Shown: positions 8,861-18,580, counted from the first letter of the stretch. The stretch: 64,000 bases of DNA from Hohaiivirga sp031546825 (GCA_031546825.1 JAVBJU010000003.1:81326-145325), one strand, 5' to 3'. Notes: a model not told the origin generated them from the sequence alone. A program made the numbers and translations.

Positions 8861-9042
8861 ATTCCATCTGATGGTGGGTTCCTTACGCCAGACTGGCTGC
8901 TTTGCGCCGCGCGCGCCAGTCCAAAAAAAGCCCCAACAATTACAAATCTTTCATCCGCCTGCGAAATTCCGGTAAGGCGCGGTGAGGCATCTTCATGCTC
9001 ACATTAACGGAGCTGCCCGTGGGGGCATCTTCAGGAGTAGAG

Positions 9043-10260
9043 ATGATTATGCTGAACCAGAACAACATTAAAGCCGGAAACCTTACCCTTGCCGCCCGCA
9101 TCCATACAGGGCGGGGACGCACCTGGGCATGCATGGCATTGGCCGCGGCTTTGCTCGGTGGCTCTGCGCTCGGTGGTTTGACCATTTCCCCGTCGCCTGC
9201 CCGTGCCGAATTGCGGTCCATGGATAAGCCGATTGTTGCCGCGCCCGCTTTCGCCGATGTCATCGAAAAGGTGAAGCCCGCCGTGGTTTCGGTGAAGGTC
9301 AAGATTTCCAACGCTGCCCAACAGGGTGACGATAACGGCTTACAGCAGATTCCTCCGGAACTGCGGCGCTTCTTCCGTCAGTTCGGCGATGAGCAGCAGG
9401 GCCAGAATGGCCCGCGTCGCCAGCAACCGCTCGCCCAGGCGCAAGGCTCCGGCTTCTTCATTTCCGGTGATGGCTATCTCATCACCAACAATCATGTGGT
9501 TGAAAACGCCGTGGATGTGCAGGTGGTCATGGACAACGGCGAGACGCTTGACGCCAAGGTGATCGGCACCGATCCGAAAACCGATCTGGCGCTCTTGAAA
9601 GCCACAGGCAAAACCGATTTCCCCTATGTCCGTATCGCTGCTGCCAAGCCGCGTGTGGGGGATTGGGTGATTGCGGTCGGTAATCCGTTTGGTCTCGGCG
9701 GCACTGTCACGTCTGGCATCGTCTCGGCGCAGCACCGCGACATCGGCCAAGGCCCCTATGACGATTTTCTGCAGATCGACGCTTCCGTCAATCGCGGCAA
9801 TTCCGGTGGGCCGACCTTCAATCTTGCCGGTGAGGTCGTCGGAGTGAACACCGCCATCTATTCGCCGTCAGGCGGCAGTGTTGGCATCGCTTTCGCCATC
9901 CCGGGTGCGACAGTGCAGAAGGTCGCGACTGATCTGAAAGATAAGGGTTCGGTGTCTCGCGGTTATATCGGCGTCGAAATCCAACCCGTGTCGAAAGAGA
10001 TTGCCGAGGCCATTGGCCTGAAGGACGGCAAGGGTGCGCTCGTTGCCCGTGCGATCACCACCGGCCCCGCCGCGAAAGCGGGCATCAAGACCGGCGACAC
10101 CATCATCGCGGTCAATGGCGAGGCCATCGGCGAGCCCAAGGACTTGTCACGGAAGGTGGCCGAAGTTGCTCCGGGCAAAACGGTTTCCATGACACTCTTC
10201 CGCGCCGGTCAGCAGCGCGAAGTGCAGGTCACGGTCGAAGTCCAGCCCAAGGGTGTGTAA
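9043..10260 (+). CDS. degP: DegP/HtrA-type periplasmic serine protease with a single PDZ domain
   Basis: A 405-aa protein with a long N-terminal export signal (about residues 30-57), a trypsin-like domain and one PDZ domain. The triad is visible: His in LITNNHVVENA, Asp in DPKTDLALLK and Ser in RGNSGGPTFN. The PDZ domain (about 308-400) begins SRGYIGVEIQP. The protein ends right after this PDZ, whereas DegP-type proteases of rhizobia usually have two and are about 80-100 residues longer. The ATG at 9043 has AGGAG six bases upstream. It degrades or refolds damaged envelope proteins. An OmpR-type two-component system follows in the same orientation but beyond a strong terminator. Confidence 0.92.
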   Translation: MIMLNQNNIKAGNLTLAARIHTGRGRTWACMALAAALLGGSALGGLTISPSPARAELRSMDKPIVAAPAFADVIEKVKPAVVSVKVKISNAAQQGDDNGLQQIPPELRRFFRQFGDEQQGQNGPRRQQPLAQAQGSGFFISGDGYLITNNHVVENAVDVQVVMDNGETLDAKVIGTDPKTDLALLKATGKTDFPYVRIAAAKPRVGDWVIAVGNPFGLGGTVTSGIVSAQHRDIGQGPYDDFLQIDASVNRGNSGGPTFNLAGEVVGVNTAIYSPSGGSVGIAFAIPGATVQKVATDLKDKGSVSRGYIGVEIQPVSKEIAEAIGLKDGKGALVARAITTGPAAKAGIKTGDTIIAVNGEAIGEPKDLSRKVAEVAPGKTVSMTLFRAGQQREVQVTVEVQPKGV

Positions 10261-10316
10261 TGCCATTCGCGATGTGGGGTTAGCTCCCCCAAACCCCATG
10301 TTGTGAATAGCCTGCA

Positions 10317-10359
10317 AGACTGCCGCTTTCCGGTATTCCGGACAAGCGGCAGTCTGTTT
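10317..10359 (+). terminator. Strong intrinsic terminator after degP
   Basis: A 12-bp perfect stem (AGACTGCCGCTT at 10317-10328 with AAGCGGCAGTCT at 10344-10355) is followed by GTTTCT. It sits 57 bp past the degP stop and separates degP from the downstream two-component genes. Confidence 0.75.
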
Positions 10360-10436
10360 CTAAGCTGTTGGTTGCGTGAGAATTCCGCCGAACGGCCAGT
10401 GTCTTTTTCCTTGCGAGATGCGTTAAGATGTTGCTC

Positions 10437-11132
10437 ATGCGAATCCTGATTATCGAAGACGATGCCGAAGCAGCGCACTATCTGCAAAAGGCGTTCAAAG
10501 AGCAGGGGCACGTGGCGGATATTGCTGCCGACGGCCTCGACGGCTACGCCATGGCCGAAAGCGGTGATTATGATGTGCTGATCGTTGATCGCATGTTGCC
10601 GAAGCTCGATGGTCTATCGCTCATCCGCTCCCTGCGTGAACAGAACGTGGCAACGCCGGTGCTCATTCTCTCTGCGCTCGGTCAGGTTGATGACCGCGTC
10701 AAGGGTCTGAAGGCGGGCGGCGATGATTATCTGCCCAAGCCCTATGCCTTTTCCGAACTCATGGCCCGTGTCGAGGTGTTGGCACGCCGCCGCACCGCCT
10801 CGGTCAACAGTGAACAGACCAGCTACCAGATCGGCGATCTGATACTTGATCGCCTGTCGCATCGGGTGACGCGCGGTGCTGAGGAAGTCATCCTGCAACC
10901 CCGTGAGTTTCGTCTGCTCGAATATTTGATGAAGAACGCCGGGCAGGTGGTCACACGCACCATGCTCCTGGAAAATGTCTGGGATTACCATTTCGACCCG
11001 CAGACCAATGTCATTGATGTGCATGTGTCGCGGCTGCGCTCGAAAATAGATAAGGGCTTTGCCGCGCCTCTGCTGCACACGGTGCGCGGTGCCGGTTACA
11101 TGATCCGCCTCGGTGGTGAGGGCGAAAAATGA
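10437..11132 (+). CDS. OmpR-family response regulator
   Basis: A 231-aa regulator. The receiver has acidic pair D8/D9, phospho-acceptor D51 (IVDRMLPKLDG) and LPKPYAF with the conserved Lys. The winged-helix domain contains LQPREFRLLEYLMKNAGQVVTRTMLLENVW and the recognition segment TNVIDVHVSRLRSKID. I prefer the ATG at 10437 over one three codons earlier because it begins the receiver as in relatives. Its stop overlaps the kinase gene by 4 bp. In rhizobia this pair lies between degP and glnE, as here. The signal is unknown; proximity to degP suggests envelope state, which is an inference. Confidence 0.9.
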   Translation: MRILIIEDDAEAAHYLQKAFKEQGHVADIAADGLDGYAMAESGDYDVLIVDRMLPKLDGLSLIRSLREQNVATPVLILSALGQVDDRVKGLKAGGDDYLPKPYAFSELMARVEVLARRRTASVNSEQTSYQIGDLILDRLSHRVTRGAEEVILQPREFRLLEYLMKNAGQVVTRTMLLENVWDYHFDPQTNVIDVHVSRLRSKIDKGFAAPLLHTVRGAGYMIRLGGEGEK

Positions 11133-12550
11133 CGGGGCTCGGCAAGGTCGTTCGCACGACGGCCTTCAAGCTGTCGCTTCTCTATCTCGTCCTGTTCTCG
11201 GTGGTGGCGGCAGCGACGACTTTTTACATTTACCTCAATGCCAAGCATATCCTCGATGAGCAGATCAACTCATCCATCGAGAACGAGATACAGTCGCTCG
11301 CCAACCAATACGCTAGGGGCGGGCCGCGCGCGCTCGTTAATACGGTCAACCGCCGCTCGCAAAATCCTGGCTCTTTTCTTTACCTGATCGTTACCGCCAA
11401 CGGCATCAAACTGTCGGGTAATGTCGGTGCGCTTGAGCCTGAAATTCTGGCGCATCCCGGCGTTCTCGAGACGAACTACAACCGTATCGACGAGGGCGAA
11501 CCCCAGGAGCACCGCGCCATTATCAATGTGTTCGTGCTCAACGATGGCACAAGGCTGCTGGTGGGCCGCGATGTCGAGGAGCGGGGGCGTCTCTATAACG
11601 CCATGCTGCGTGCCTATGGCTGGGCCTTCTTTCTGCTTTGCGTCTTCGGCGTTACCGGCGGCTGGTTTGTCATCAGCCGGGTGTTGAAACGCGTTGATGG
11701 CATGACGGAAACTACCCGCACCATCGTTGCCGGGGATATTTCGGGCCGCTTGGCAGTGATCGGCTCGGGTGATGAACTGGACCGGCTGGCACTCAACCTC
11801 AATGCCATGCTCGACCGCATCGGTGAGTTGATGACTGGGTTGCGGGAAGTTTCCGACAATATCGCCCACGACCTCAAGACGCCGCTGACCCGCCTGCGTA
11901 ATCGGGCTGATGAGGCGTTGCGGACGGCCAAAAGCAAGGATGAATTGCGGGCGGCGCTGGAAGCCAATATCGACGAGAGCGATAATCTCATCCGCGTATT
12001 CAACGCGCTCCTGACCATCGCCCGGCTGGAAGCGGGCAGTGGCCACGCTGCATTGGCCGATTTCGATGCCGCCGATGTGGCGCGCGATGTGGCGGAGCTT
12101 TACGAGCCATTGGTCGAGGATGCGGGTGCAACCGTGACCGTTAGCATCATCGATGGCTTGCCAGTGCATGGTAACCGCGAGCTTCTGGGGCAGGCGCTTT
12201 CAAACCTGATTGATAACGCTTTGAAATATGGTGCATGCGCCGATGGCCAGCCCACGGCGATTACCATTGCGGCGGAAAAATCCGGAAAATTTATCGAGAT
12301 TACGGTTTCAGACAAGGGCGCCGGAATTCCCGAGAACGAACGGGAGCGGGTGACAGAGCGTTTCGTGCGCCTCGAAGGGTCGCGCACCAAGCCGGGTTTC
12401 GGGCTTGGGCTCAGCATGGTCGCAGCCGTTGCCCGCCTGCATGATGGCCAGCTTGTGCTTGGCGATAACACTCCTGGCCTCAAGGCGATTTTACGCCTGC
12501 CGGAACGGCAGGGAGAGACCGACAAAAGGGAACTTACCGATGGGGCATAA
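11129..12550 (+). CDS. Sensor histidine kinase, partner of the upstream OmpR regulator
   Basis: A 473-aa kinase with two spans (about residues 13-35 and 160-183) around a periplasmic domain, a HAMP domain (about 184-237), the phospho-acceptor box NIAHDLKTPLTRLRNRADE and an ATPase domain (NLIDNALKYG, DKGAGIPENE, FGLGLSMV). The AHDLKTPL box places it with the CusS/QseC-like kinases. It overlaps the regulator gene by 4 bp and the glnE start by 11 bp, so three genes are translationally linked. Coupling of a two-component system to glnE is a conserved arrangement in this order. Confidence 0.9.
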   Translation: MTGLGKVVRTTAFKLSLLYLVLFSVVAAATTFYIYLNAKHILDEQINSSIENEIQSLANQYARGGPRALVNTVNRRSQNPGSFLYLIVTANGIKLSGNVGALEPEILAHPGVLETNYNRIDEGEPQEHRAIINVFVLNDGTRLLVGRDVEERGRLYNAMLRAYGWAFFLLCVFGVTGGWFVISRVLKRVDGMTETTRTIVAGDISGRLAVIGSGDELDRLALNLNAMLDRIGELMTGLREVSDNIAHDLKTPLTRLRNRADEALRTAKSKDELRAALEANIDESDNLIRVFNALLTIARLEAGSGHAALADFDAADVARDVAELYEPLVEDAGATVTVSIIDGLPVHGNRELLGQALSNLIDNALKYGACADGQPTAITIAAEKSGKFIEITVSDKGAGIPENERERVTERFVRLEGSRTKPGFGLGLSMVAAVARLHDGQLVLGDNTPGLKAILRLPERQGETDKRELTDGA

Positions 12551-15494
12551 TGAGGTTCCGCTGGCGCAACGCATCCAAACGGCACCGCTCGTGAACGACG
12601 AAAAGAAGGCTTTGGCGCGACTGGCGGATCTCACACATCGCATTGAGGACCGCGCGGAGCTGGCACCTTTGGCGCAAGCGCTCGGCGAGGAGCGCGTTCG
12701 GGACCTCCTGACAGGGCTTGCCGATCATTCGAGCTTTTTATGGCAACTGGCCTATTCCGACCCGGAGCGGCTGCAACGGCTTGTAACCACTGCGCCCGAG
12801 CAGGCATTTGCTGCGCTTATTGAGGTGCAGCGGAACCTCTACAAGCCGTTTCTTACCGGTGAAGTAACGCGCGACGACGTGGGTGCGGAGCTGCGACGTG
12901 GTCGCGGTGAGATGGCGCTTCTGACGGCGCTTGCCGATATCGGCGGTCTCTGGGGCGTTGAGGAAGTCACTGCAGCTTTAAGCCAGTTCGCCGATATTTC
13001 GGTGCAATGCGCGCTCGATGTGGTGCTGCATGAGGCAGCGGCGCTCGGGCGACTGAACCTGCCTGACCCCGAAAACCCCGCAACCGGCTGCGGTGTGGTG
13101 GTGCTGGCATTTGGCAAACACGGGGCAGGGGAATTGAACTATTCCTCGGATATTGACCTCGTCATCTTCTTTGACCCCGAAAGCGCCGTGCTACCCGAGA
13201 GCGCAGAGCCCGCAACCGTCTATAGCCGCATTGCCCAGCAACTGGCGCGCCTGCTGCAGGAGCGCACGCCATACGGCTATGTACACCGCGTCGATTATCG
13301 CCTGCGCCCGGACCCTGGCTCGACCCCCACTGCAATCGCCTTGCCATCTGCCTATGCCTATTATGAATCGGTGGGTCAGAACTGGGAACGCGCCGCCATG
13401 ATCAAGGCGCGGCCGGTGGCTGGTGAGCTGCGGCTCGGTGAAGAGTTCTTGGCCAGCATGACGCCCTTCATTTGGCGCAAATATTTTGATTTTGCATCGA
13501 TTGCCGATGTGCATGCCATGAAGCGGCAAATCCATGCCGTGCGCGGACATGACGAGATCGCCGTTGCCGGGCACGACATCAAGCTCGGACGTGGCGGTAT
13601 CCGTGAGATCGAGTTTTTTGTGCAGACCCAGCAATTGGTGTTTGGTGGTCGGCGCGACGTGCTGCGCGGCAAGAAAACCCTAGACATGCTGGTGGCATTA
13701 CGCGACGAAAAATGGATATCGCCCGAGGCGTGTGATGAGCTGACCGAGGCCTATAAATTCCTGCGCACCATTGAGCACCGCTTGCAGATGGTGGCGGACG
13801 AACAGACCCAACGCCTGCCCGATGACGACAAGGCGCTCGTGCGCTTTGCCAAATTCTGCGGCTATCCGAATGTGAAGGCGTTTGGTGCAGCCCTCACTGG
13901 CGAGGCGCGCAAGGTGCAGAAGCACTATGCGCTGCTGTTCGAGGATGGGCCGGAACTGGCAACCGATGTGGGAAGTCTGGTTTTCACCGGTGTGACCGAT
14001 GACCCGGAAACGCTGGCCTCTTTGCGCAAGATGGGCTTCAAAAACCCGGAAGCGGCGGCGGAGACGGTGCGGGGCTGGCATTTTGGCAGACGCAGCGCCG
14101 TCACCACCCAGCGTGCGCGCGAAGTGCTCACCGAGATCACACCAGCGCTGCTCGAAGCCCTTGGCGGCACCGCTGACCCCGATGCTGCACTTGATAAGCT
14201 CGACCGGGCGTTCGGCACTATGCGGGCTTCCGCCGAGCTTCTCACCATTTTACAATCCCACGACCGGTTGCGTTATCTGTTCGCGGATCTTTTGGGCACC
14301 GCGCCGCGCCTTGCCGACACCGTGGCGGCGTCGCCCCATGTGCTTGATGCCATCATCGACCCGGCCTTTGCGGTCCCCCGCACCGATGAGGCGAGCATCG
14401 AAGAACAGATGCGGATCATGCTTGGCAAGCCTGCCGATTACGAAGATTTTCTGGACCGCATCCGGGATGCTGGTCGCCAGATGAAATTCGTGACGGGCGC
14501 GCGAATGCTGTCCGATGTGCTGTCGCCGGAATTGGCGGGACGCGCCTATTCCGCCATCGCGCAGGCGGCTTTGCGCTGCTGCTTTGATTTTACGAGGACC
14601 GAATTTGAGGCTGAGCACGGCAAGGTGCCGGGGGGACGCATTGCCGTGCTCGGGCTTGGCAGGCTCGGCACTCATGAGCTCACCGCAAGTTCCGATCTCG
14701 ACCTCATCGTCATGTATGATTTCGATGAGGCTAACCGCGAAAGCGATGGTCGTCGGCCGCTCGATGTGGTGACCTACCATGCCCGCCTGACGCAACGTCT
14801 CGTCGCCGCGCTCACAGTGCCCACGCGGCGCGGCACGCTCTATGACGTGGACCTGCGCCTGCGTCCGCATGGCGGCAAGGGGCCGGTTGCCGTGCAGTTC
14901 AAGGGCTTTCTCGATTACCAGAAAACCGACGCCGAGCTGTGGGAAAACATGGCCTTGAGCCGTGCCCGGGTGATCGCCGGGGATGCGGGCTTTGTCGAAG
15001 AAGTATCCGCCACTTTACATCAGGTGATGGCGCAGCCGCGGGATCGCAAGAGCGTCTTCAAAGACGTGCGCGCCATGCGCAGCCTGATCGCCAAGGAAAA
15101 GGGTGATGGTGATCCATGGGATCTGAAGCTGGCCGCTGGCGGCCTCACTGACCTCGATTTCATCGCGCAGGCCTTCACGCTCGCTTTTTCTGCCCAGTGC
15201 CCCGACCTCATCGGCCAGCGCGCGGACCGCATCTATGAAGCAGCTGCCCGCGATGGTTTGATGGAAGAGGCCGATGCCGTATTTCTCACCGAGGCACATC
15301 GCCTGTTCGGTGATCTTCTGCAATGGCAGCGCTTGACCATTGAAGGCCATTTCAACCCGAAAACAGTAACACCGGCCATCTTCCGCCGCCTTGCTGCGGT
15401 GGCGGGGCTACCCAATGAAAAGGTGCTGCTTGCGCACCTCAATGACATGCGAAAGCGCGTGCGAGCGGTTTATGAAAAGGTGATGGCGGGGTAG
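12540..15494 (+). CDS. glnE: Bifunctional glutamine synthetase adenylyltransferase/deadenylase GlnE
   Basis: A 984-aa enzyme that adds AMP to or removes it from glutamine synthetase according to nitrogen status, signalled by PII. Two nucleotidyltransferase domains are visible. The N-terminal one has FGKHGAGELNYSSDIDLV and the C-terminal one has LGLGRLGTHELTASSDLDL; each holds the metal-binding DxD. Helical GlnE linkers lie between and after them. The frame is open 135 bases further upstream inside the kinase gene, but the ATG at 12540 (GAACTTACCG before it) gives the normal N-terminus. The 11-bp overlap with the kinase gene suggests coupled translation. Confidence 0.96.
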   Translation: MGHNEVPLAQRIQTAPLVNDEKKALARLADLTHRIEDRAELAPLAQALGEERVRDLLTGLADHSSFLWQLAYSDPERLQRLVTTAPEQAFAALIEVQRNLYKPFLTGEVTRDDVGAELRRGRGEMALLTALADIGGLWGVEEVTAALSQFADISVQCALDVVLHEAAALGRLNLPDPENPATGCGVVVLAFGKHGAGELNYSSDIDLVIFFDPESAVLPESAEPATVYSRIAQQLARLLQERTPYGYVHRVDYRLRPDPGSTPTAIALPSAYAYYESVGQNWERAAMIKARPVAGELRLGEEFLASMTPFIWRKYFDFASIADVHAMKRQIHAVRGHDEIAVAGHDIKLGRGGIREIEFFVQTQQLVFGGRRDVLRGKKTLDMLVALRDEKWISPEACDELTEAYKFLRTIEHRLQMVADEQTQRLPDDDKALVRFAKFCGYPNVKAFGAALTGEARKVQKHYALLFEDGPELATDVGSLVFTGVTDDPETLASLRKMGFKNPEAAAETVRGWHFGRRSAVTTQRAREVLTEITPALLEALGGTADPDAALDKLDRAFGTMRASAELLTILQSHDRLRYLFADLLGTAPRLADTVAASPHVLDAIIDPAFAVPRTDEASIEEQMRIMLGKPADYEDFLDRIRDAGRQMKFVTGARMLSDVLSPELAGRAYSAIAQAALRCCFDFTRTEFEAEHGKVPGGRIAVLGLGRLGTHELTASSDLDLIVMYDFDEANRESDGRRPLDVVTYHARLTQRLVAALTVPTRRGTLYDVDLRLRPHGGKGPVAVQFKGFLDYQKTDAELWENMALSRARVIAGDAGFVEEVSATLHQVMAQPRDRKSVFKDVRAMRSLIAKEKGDGDPWDLKLAAGGLTDLDFIAQAFTLAFSAQCPDLIGQRADRIYEAAARDGLMEEADAVFLTEAHRLFGDLLQWQRLTIEGHFNPKTVTPAIFRRLAAVAGLPNEKVLLAHLNDMRKRVRAVYEKVMAG

Positions 15495-15544
15495 GGCGTA
15501 TTTTGTTTGATGGATGGAATGCGAGGCGCAAGCGCTCTTTTATT

Positions 15545-15850
15545 TTACTGTCTAGCAGCCTGCGCCGCATCATATCCACTGCGTTTCGCAAAACTGAAAA
15601 GCTCGGCAGCCTTTAGCTCATCTTTTTTGACGCCTTCACCAGCTTGATAAAGCAGAGCAAGGTGGTAGGCGGCTTCGGCGTCGCCTGCCCGGGCGGCGTG
15701 CTCATACCAACGGGCAGCCAATTTCGGCGGCCTTCTCGTACCATTGGGAGGCTGTCTTGAAGTTCTTCTCCATGCCCTTGCCGAGATAATACTGGTCGCC
15801 TAACTGGACTTGCGAGAAAACTTCATCCAGCCCAGCTCCCGACGTTAATC
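15545..15850 (-). pseudogene. Broken Sel1-like repeat gene (internal deletion plus frameshift)
   Basis: The minus strand reads VFSQVQLGDQYYLGKG and on to ASQWYEKAAEIG in one frame, which stops at TGA 15702-15704. The next frame then reads KLAARWYEHAARAGDAEAAY, then LYQAGEGVKKDELKAAELF, and stops at TAA 15545-15547. Both are Sel1-type repeats (YEKAAxxG, GxGVxKDxxKAAxx). Their junction lacks most of one repeat and changes frame, as expected from slippage or recombination between repeats. The 5' end runs into the 3' end of the PleC-like gene with no start codon or ribosome binding site, so the N-terminus is missing too. This is a decayed remnant; Sel1 proteins usually have many more repeats. Its start boundary is approximate. 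Confidence 0.7.
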
Positions 15851-15861
15851 TCCTGTGCCCC

Positions 15862-18210
15862 TCAATGAACCGTATCTCCCAGCGCAATATTCGTCGCCGT
15901 TACGCCGGGGCCAATCGGTAAGTGGATCAGTGCGATGGTGCCGACGCCGTCCTGGGAGCGCAGGCGTAAGGATCCGCCATGCAGCTCGCAGAGGGAACGG
16001 GCGATGGCGAGGCCGAGGCCGGAGCCTTTGTAGGTCTTGGAGAACTCGGCTTCGACCTGCTCGAATGGGCGGCCAATCTTTTGCAGCGCGTTTTGCGGGA
16101 TGCCGATGCCGTTGTCCTCAACATAGATATTGATGGCGTCGCGGGCCTGGCGGGTGCGCACGGTAATGCAGCCATTCTGGTTGGTGAACTTCGCTGCGTT
16201 TTGCAGAAGGTTGACCAGGATGCGTTGCAGCGCGGTGGCGTCGGCTGGCACCACGATATCTTCGGGTGTGACGTCCACCGTGATGGAAAGTCCTTTATGG
16301 GCTGCCTGTTCCTTGATGGAGGCAAGGGCTTCATGGATGGCTTCATTGACGCCAACATCAGTTTTGGCGAGGCTGACCCGGCCATCCTCGATGCTCGACA
16401 TTTCGAGAATATCTTCGATGGCGCGCAGAAGCTCATGGCCGCTGTCGCAAATGTGCTGCGTATATTCTTCGTATTTCTCCGAGCCGAGCTTGCCGAACGT
16501 CCCGGCCTGCATCAGTTCGGTGAAGCCAAGAATATGAGTGAGCGGTGTGCGCAATTGGTGGCTCATATTGGCGAGGAATTCGGACTTGGCGCGATTGGCG
16601 GTTTCTGCCTTGCCCTTCTGGTCGAGATACCGACCGGCAAGTTCAGCCATTTGATCTGTCTGGTTTTGCAGATCGCCGCGTGATTTTTCGAGATCCTGAA
16701 CGGTCGCTTTGAGACGGCGCTCTGAATCGACCAACTGTTCCTCGTGCTTTTTAAGCGCGGTGATATCGACGCCCACCGAGACATGGCCGCCGTCGCGGGT
16801 GCGGCGTTCGTTGACCTGCAGCCAGCGGCCATCGCCCAGCGCGACTTCGAAGCTCTGGGGGGTATCGCTTGGGCCATTGGAAAGCAAACCAGTGCCGGTG
16901 CTTTCGAGGCTGGTGTGGCGGATAACCGGCTCGCGTGCCTCGCCGATGACTTCGTCATAGGTCCGGCCCGGCACCACTGCGCTCAGCGGCAGGTTATAGA
17001 GATGCTGGAACTTGGAGTTGCACAGCACCAGGCGGTTGTTGTTGTCCCACAGCACGAAGGCTTCCGAGATGGCCTCGATGGCGTCGTGCAGACGGGCGTC
17101 ATTCGCTTCGGTCTTTTCTTCGAGCGAGCGCTGTTCGCTGGTGTCGATGACGATGCCGACCAGATGGGCGTTGGAATCGTCTTCGCCCTGCATGATCTCG
17201 GCGCGTGCACGCATCCAGATCCATTCGGAATTGGCGTTGCGCAGGCGGAACTCATGGTCAACCTGTGCGGAATTTCGGCGCGCAAGTTGGTCGGCAATGG
17301 TGTAGAGGTCAGGATCATCCGGGTGGACCATGGCATTGACTTCGCCGAAGGAGAGAAACTCCTCGCCGCGCTCATAGCCCAGCAATCGGTACATGGAATC
17401 TGACCAGTAAATACGTCCGCGAGCAATATCCCAATCCCACAGGCCGCAGCGGCCACGATTGAGTGCGCTGTCAATGCGTTGACGAACACGTTCGCAGATA
17501 TCATCGGCAACGCGCGCCCGGTCAGCCTGAAGGAAGTAGGCCGCGCCGAGGCCGCCCAGCACCACGACGATCGCCGCGAGTAAGGCGATCTGCTGCATGA
17601 TGCGGCTGTACCAGCCCGCATAAAGATCGGAAAGCGGCTGCACGACAGCGATGTAATTGCCGGAAGCTGCCAGGCTGCGCACGGTGGCGATGGCAGAAGC
17701 GCCATCGGCGAGGGTCACCGTCATGACCCCAGCGCGATCGGCGAACAGGGTCACCGGCTGGCCGGCTCCGAAGAGCGCATCAAGCGTCTTGGGGATATTT
17801 GTGGTGACGGGATAAGAGGTGAGAACGGCGCCGTCCATATTGGCCAGCAACACGGTGCGTCCCTGGGTGAGGGATGTTGCGGGCAAAAGTCTAGCGAAGG
17901 CAGTGAGGCGCGCATTGATATCTGCGCCTTCGGCAGCCGAGCGTGTTTGGTCAAAGCGCAGCGCCGAGATGGATGCGACGATGTCGATATTGCCAATGGC
18001 CTCGGCCAGGATTGCCTGCCGTGTCGAGCGTGCTTGCATCCAGGCCCCGACAAACAGCACCGCAAGGAAGCATGTCAGTAGGGCCGGGATTGTGTAGCGT
18101 AGCCACGGCTCAAGCCGCGCCAGCCGACGAAATGCCGGATGAGCCGCCGTACGGGCGATGCCAAGTATTGTGGCGGCGCCTGAAGGCGCAGCAACGGTCT
18201 CCGCTTCCAT
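15862..18210 (-). CDS. pleC: PAS-containing histidine kinase, PleC-like
   Basis: A 782-aa membrane kinase. Two spans (about residues 35-57 and 220-245) enclose a periplasmic sensor. Two PAS domains follow (RCGLWDWDIARGRIYWSDSM and the one around EAFVLWDNNNRLVLCNSKF), then a coiled linker, the box SEFLANMSHQLRTPLTHILGF and a C-terminal ATPase domain. The segment after the His (FGKLGSEKYEEYTQHI, SGHELLRAIEDIL) is the PleC/DivJ type that acts on DivK-like regulators in cell-cycle control. In Sinorhizobium the pleC gene lies in the same place, between glnE and pepN. The ATG at 18210 has AAAGGAC upstream; the open frame extends 27 codons further but looks non-coding. The assignment to PleC rather than another DivJ/PleC paralogue is probable, not proven. 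Confidence 0.85.
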   Translation of the reverse strand: MEAETVAAPSGAATILGIARTAAHPAFRRLARLEPWLRYTIPALLTCFLAVLFVGAWMQARSTRQAILAEAIGNIDIVASISALRFDQTRSAAEGADINARLTAFARLLPATSLTQGRTVLLANMDGAVLTSYPVTTNIPKTLDALFGAGQPVTLFADRAGVMTVTLADGASAIATVRSLAASGNYIAVVQPLSDLYAGWYSRIMQQIALLAAIVVVLGGLGAAYFLQADRARVADDICERVRQRIDSALNRGRCGLWDWDIARGRIYWSDSMYRLLGYERGEEFLSFGEVNAMVHPDDPDLYTIADQLARRNSAQVDHEFRLRNANSEWIWMRARAEIMQGEDDSNAHLVGIVIDTSEQRSLEEKTEANDARLHDAIEAISEAFVLWDNNNRLVLCNSKFQHLYNLPLSAVVPGRTYDEVIGEAREPVIRHTSLESTGTGLLSNGPSDTPQSFEVALGDGRWLQVNERRTRDGGHVSVGVDITALKKHEEQLVDSERRLKATVQDLEKSRGDLQNQTDQMAELAGRYLDQKGKAETANRAKSEFLANMSHQLRTPLTHILGFTELMQAGTFGKLGSEKYEEYTQHICDSGHELLRAIEDILEMSSIEDGRVSLAKTDVGVNEAIHEALASIKEQAAHKGLSITVDVTPEDIVVPADATALQRILVNLLQNAAKFTNQNGCITVRTRQARDAINIYVEDNGIGIPQNALQKIGRPFEQVEAEFSKTYKGSGLGLAIARSLCELHGGSLRLRSQDGVGTIALIHLPIGPGVTATNIALGDTVH

Positions 18211-18454
18211 GCGAAGTCCTTTCGGAATCCTGTTAAAACGTCCATCGGGAGGACGTGCCGCATCTCCCCGAATCACTAGTAATAGAATCACTGATGATTG
18301 ATTTGTCCAGCCGGAAAGCCGTGAAGTAAGAAAAAAATTAACTATATTTTATCATTTGTGGATATTTCCGGATTTTGCCCTAAGAAAAGCAATTCCTTGT
18401 CTGGGAACGCGCAACCGATTTGGCGTAAAAAGCCATGGTGTTCAGGACATTTTA
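18211..18454. other. Upstream region of the PleC-like gene with a near-CtrA motif
   Basis: This non-coding stretch is AT-rich around 18330-18365. It contains TTAACTATATTTTAT at 18338-18352, which fits the CtrA box TTAA-N7-TTAA except for its last base. It lies about 130 bp upstream of the PleC-like start, a plausible promoter position. No other gene is seen here. Confidence 0.35.
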
Positions 18455-18494
18455 AACGACAACGCCACTCCCTTGCGAGAGTGGCGTTGTCGTT
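18455..18494 (-). terminator. 16-bp perfect hairpin behind pepN
   Basis: AACGACAACGCCACTC (18455-18470) pairs without mismatch with 18479-18494 across an 8-base loop. It is 87 bp past the pepN stop on the minus strand, followed by TAAAATG rather than a full U tract. It is likely the pepN terminator and also insulates pepN from the PleC-like gene. Confidence 0.65.
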
Positions 18495-18580
18495 AATGAG
18501 GTGTCGGTTGCCGCTTTTGCGTCATGCAAAAACGTGATGCGCCATGGCGCGCCATGCGCCTGCGGGATGCGTTGCGCGCG

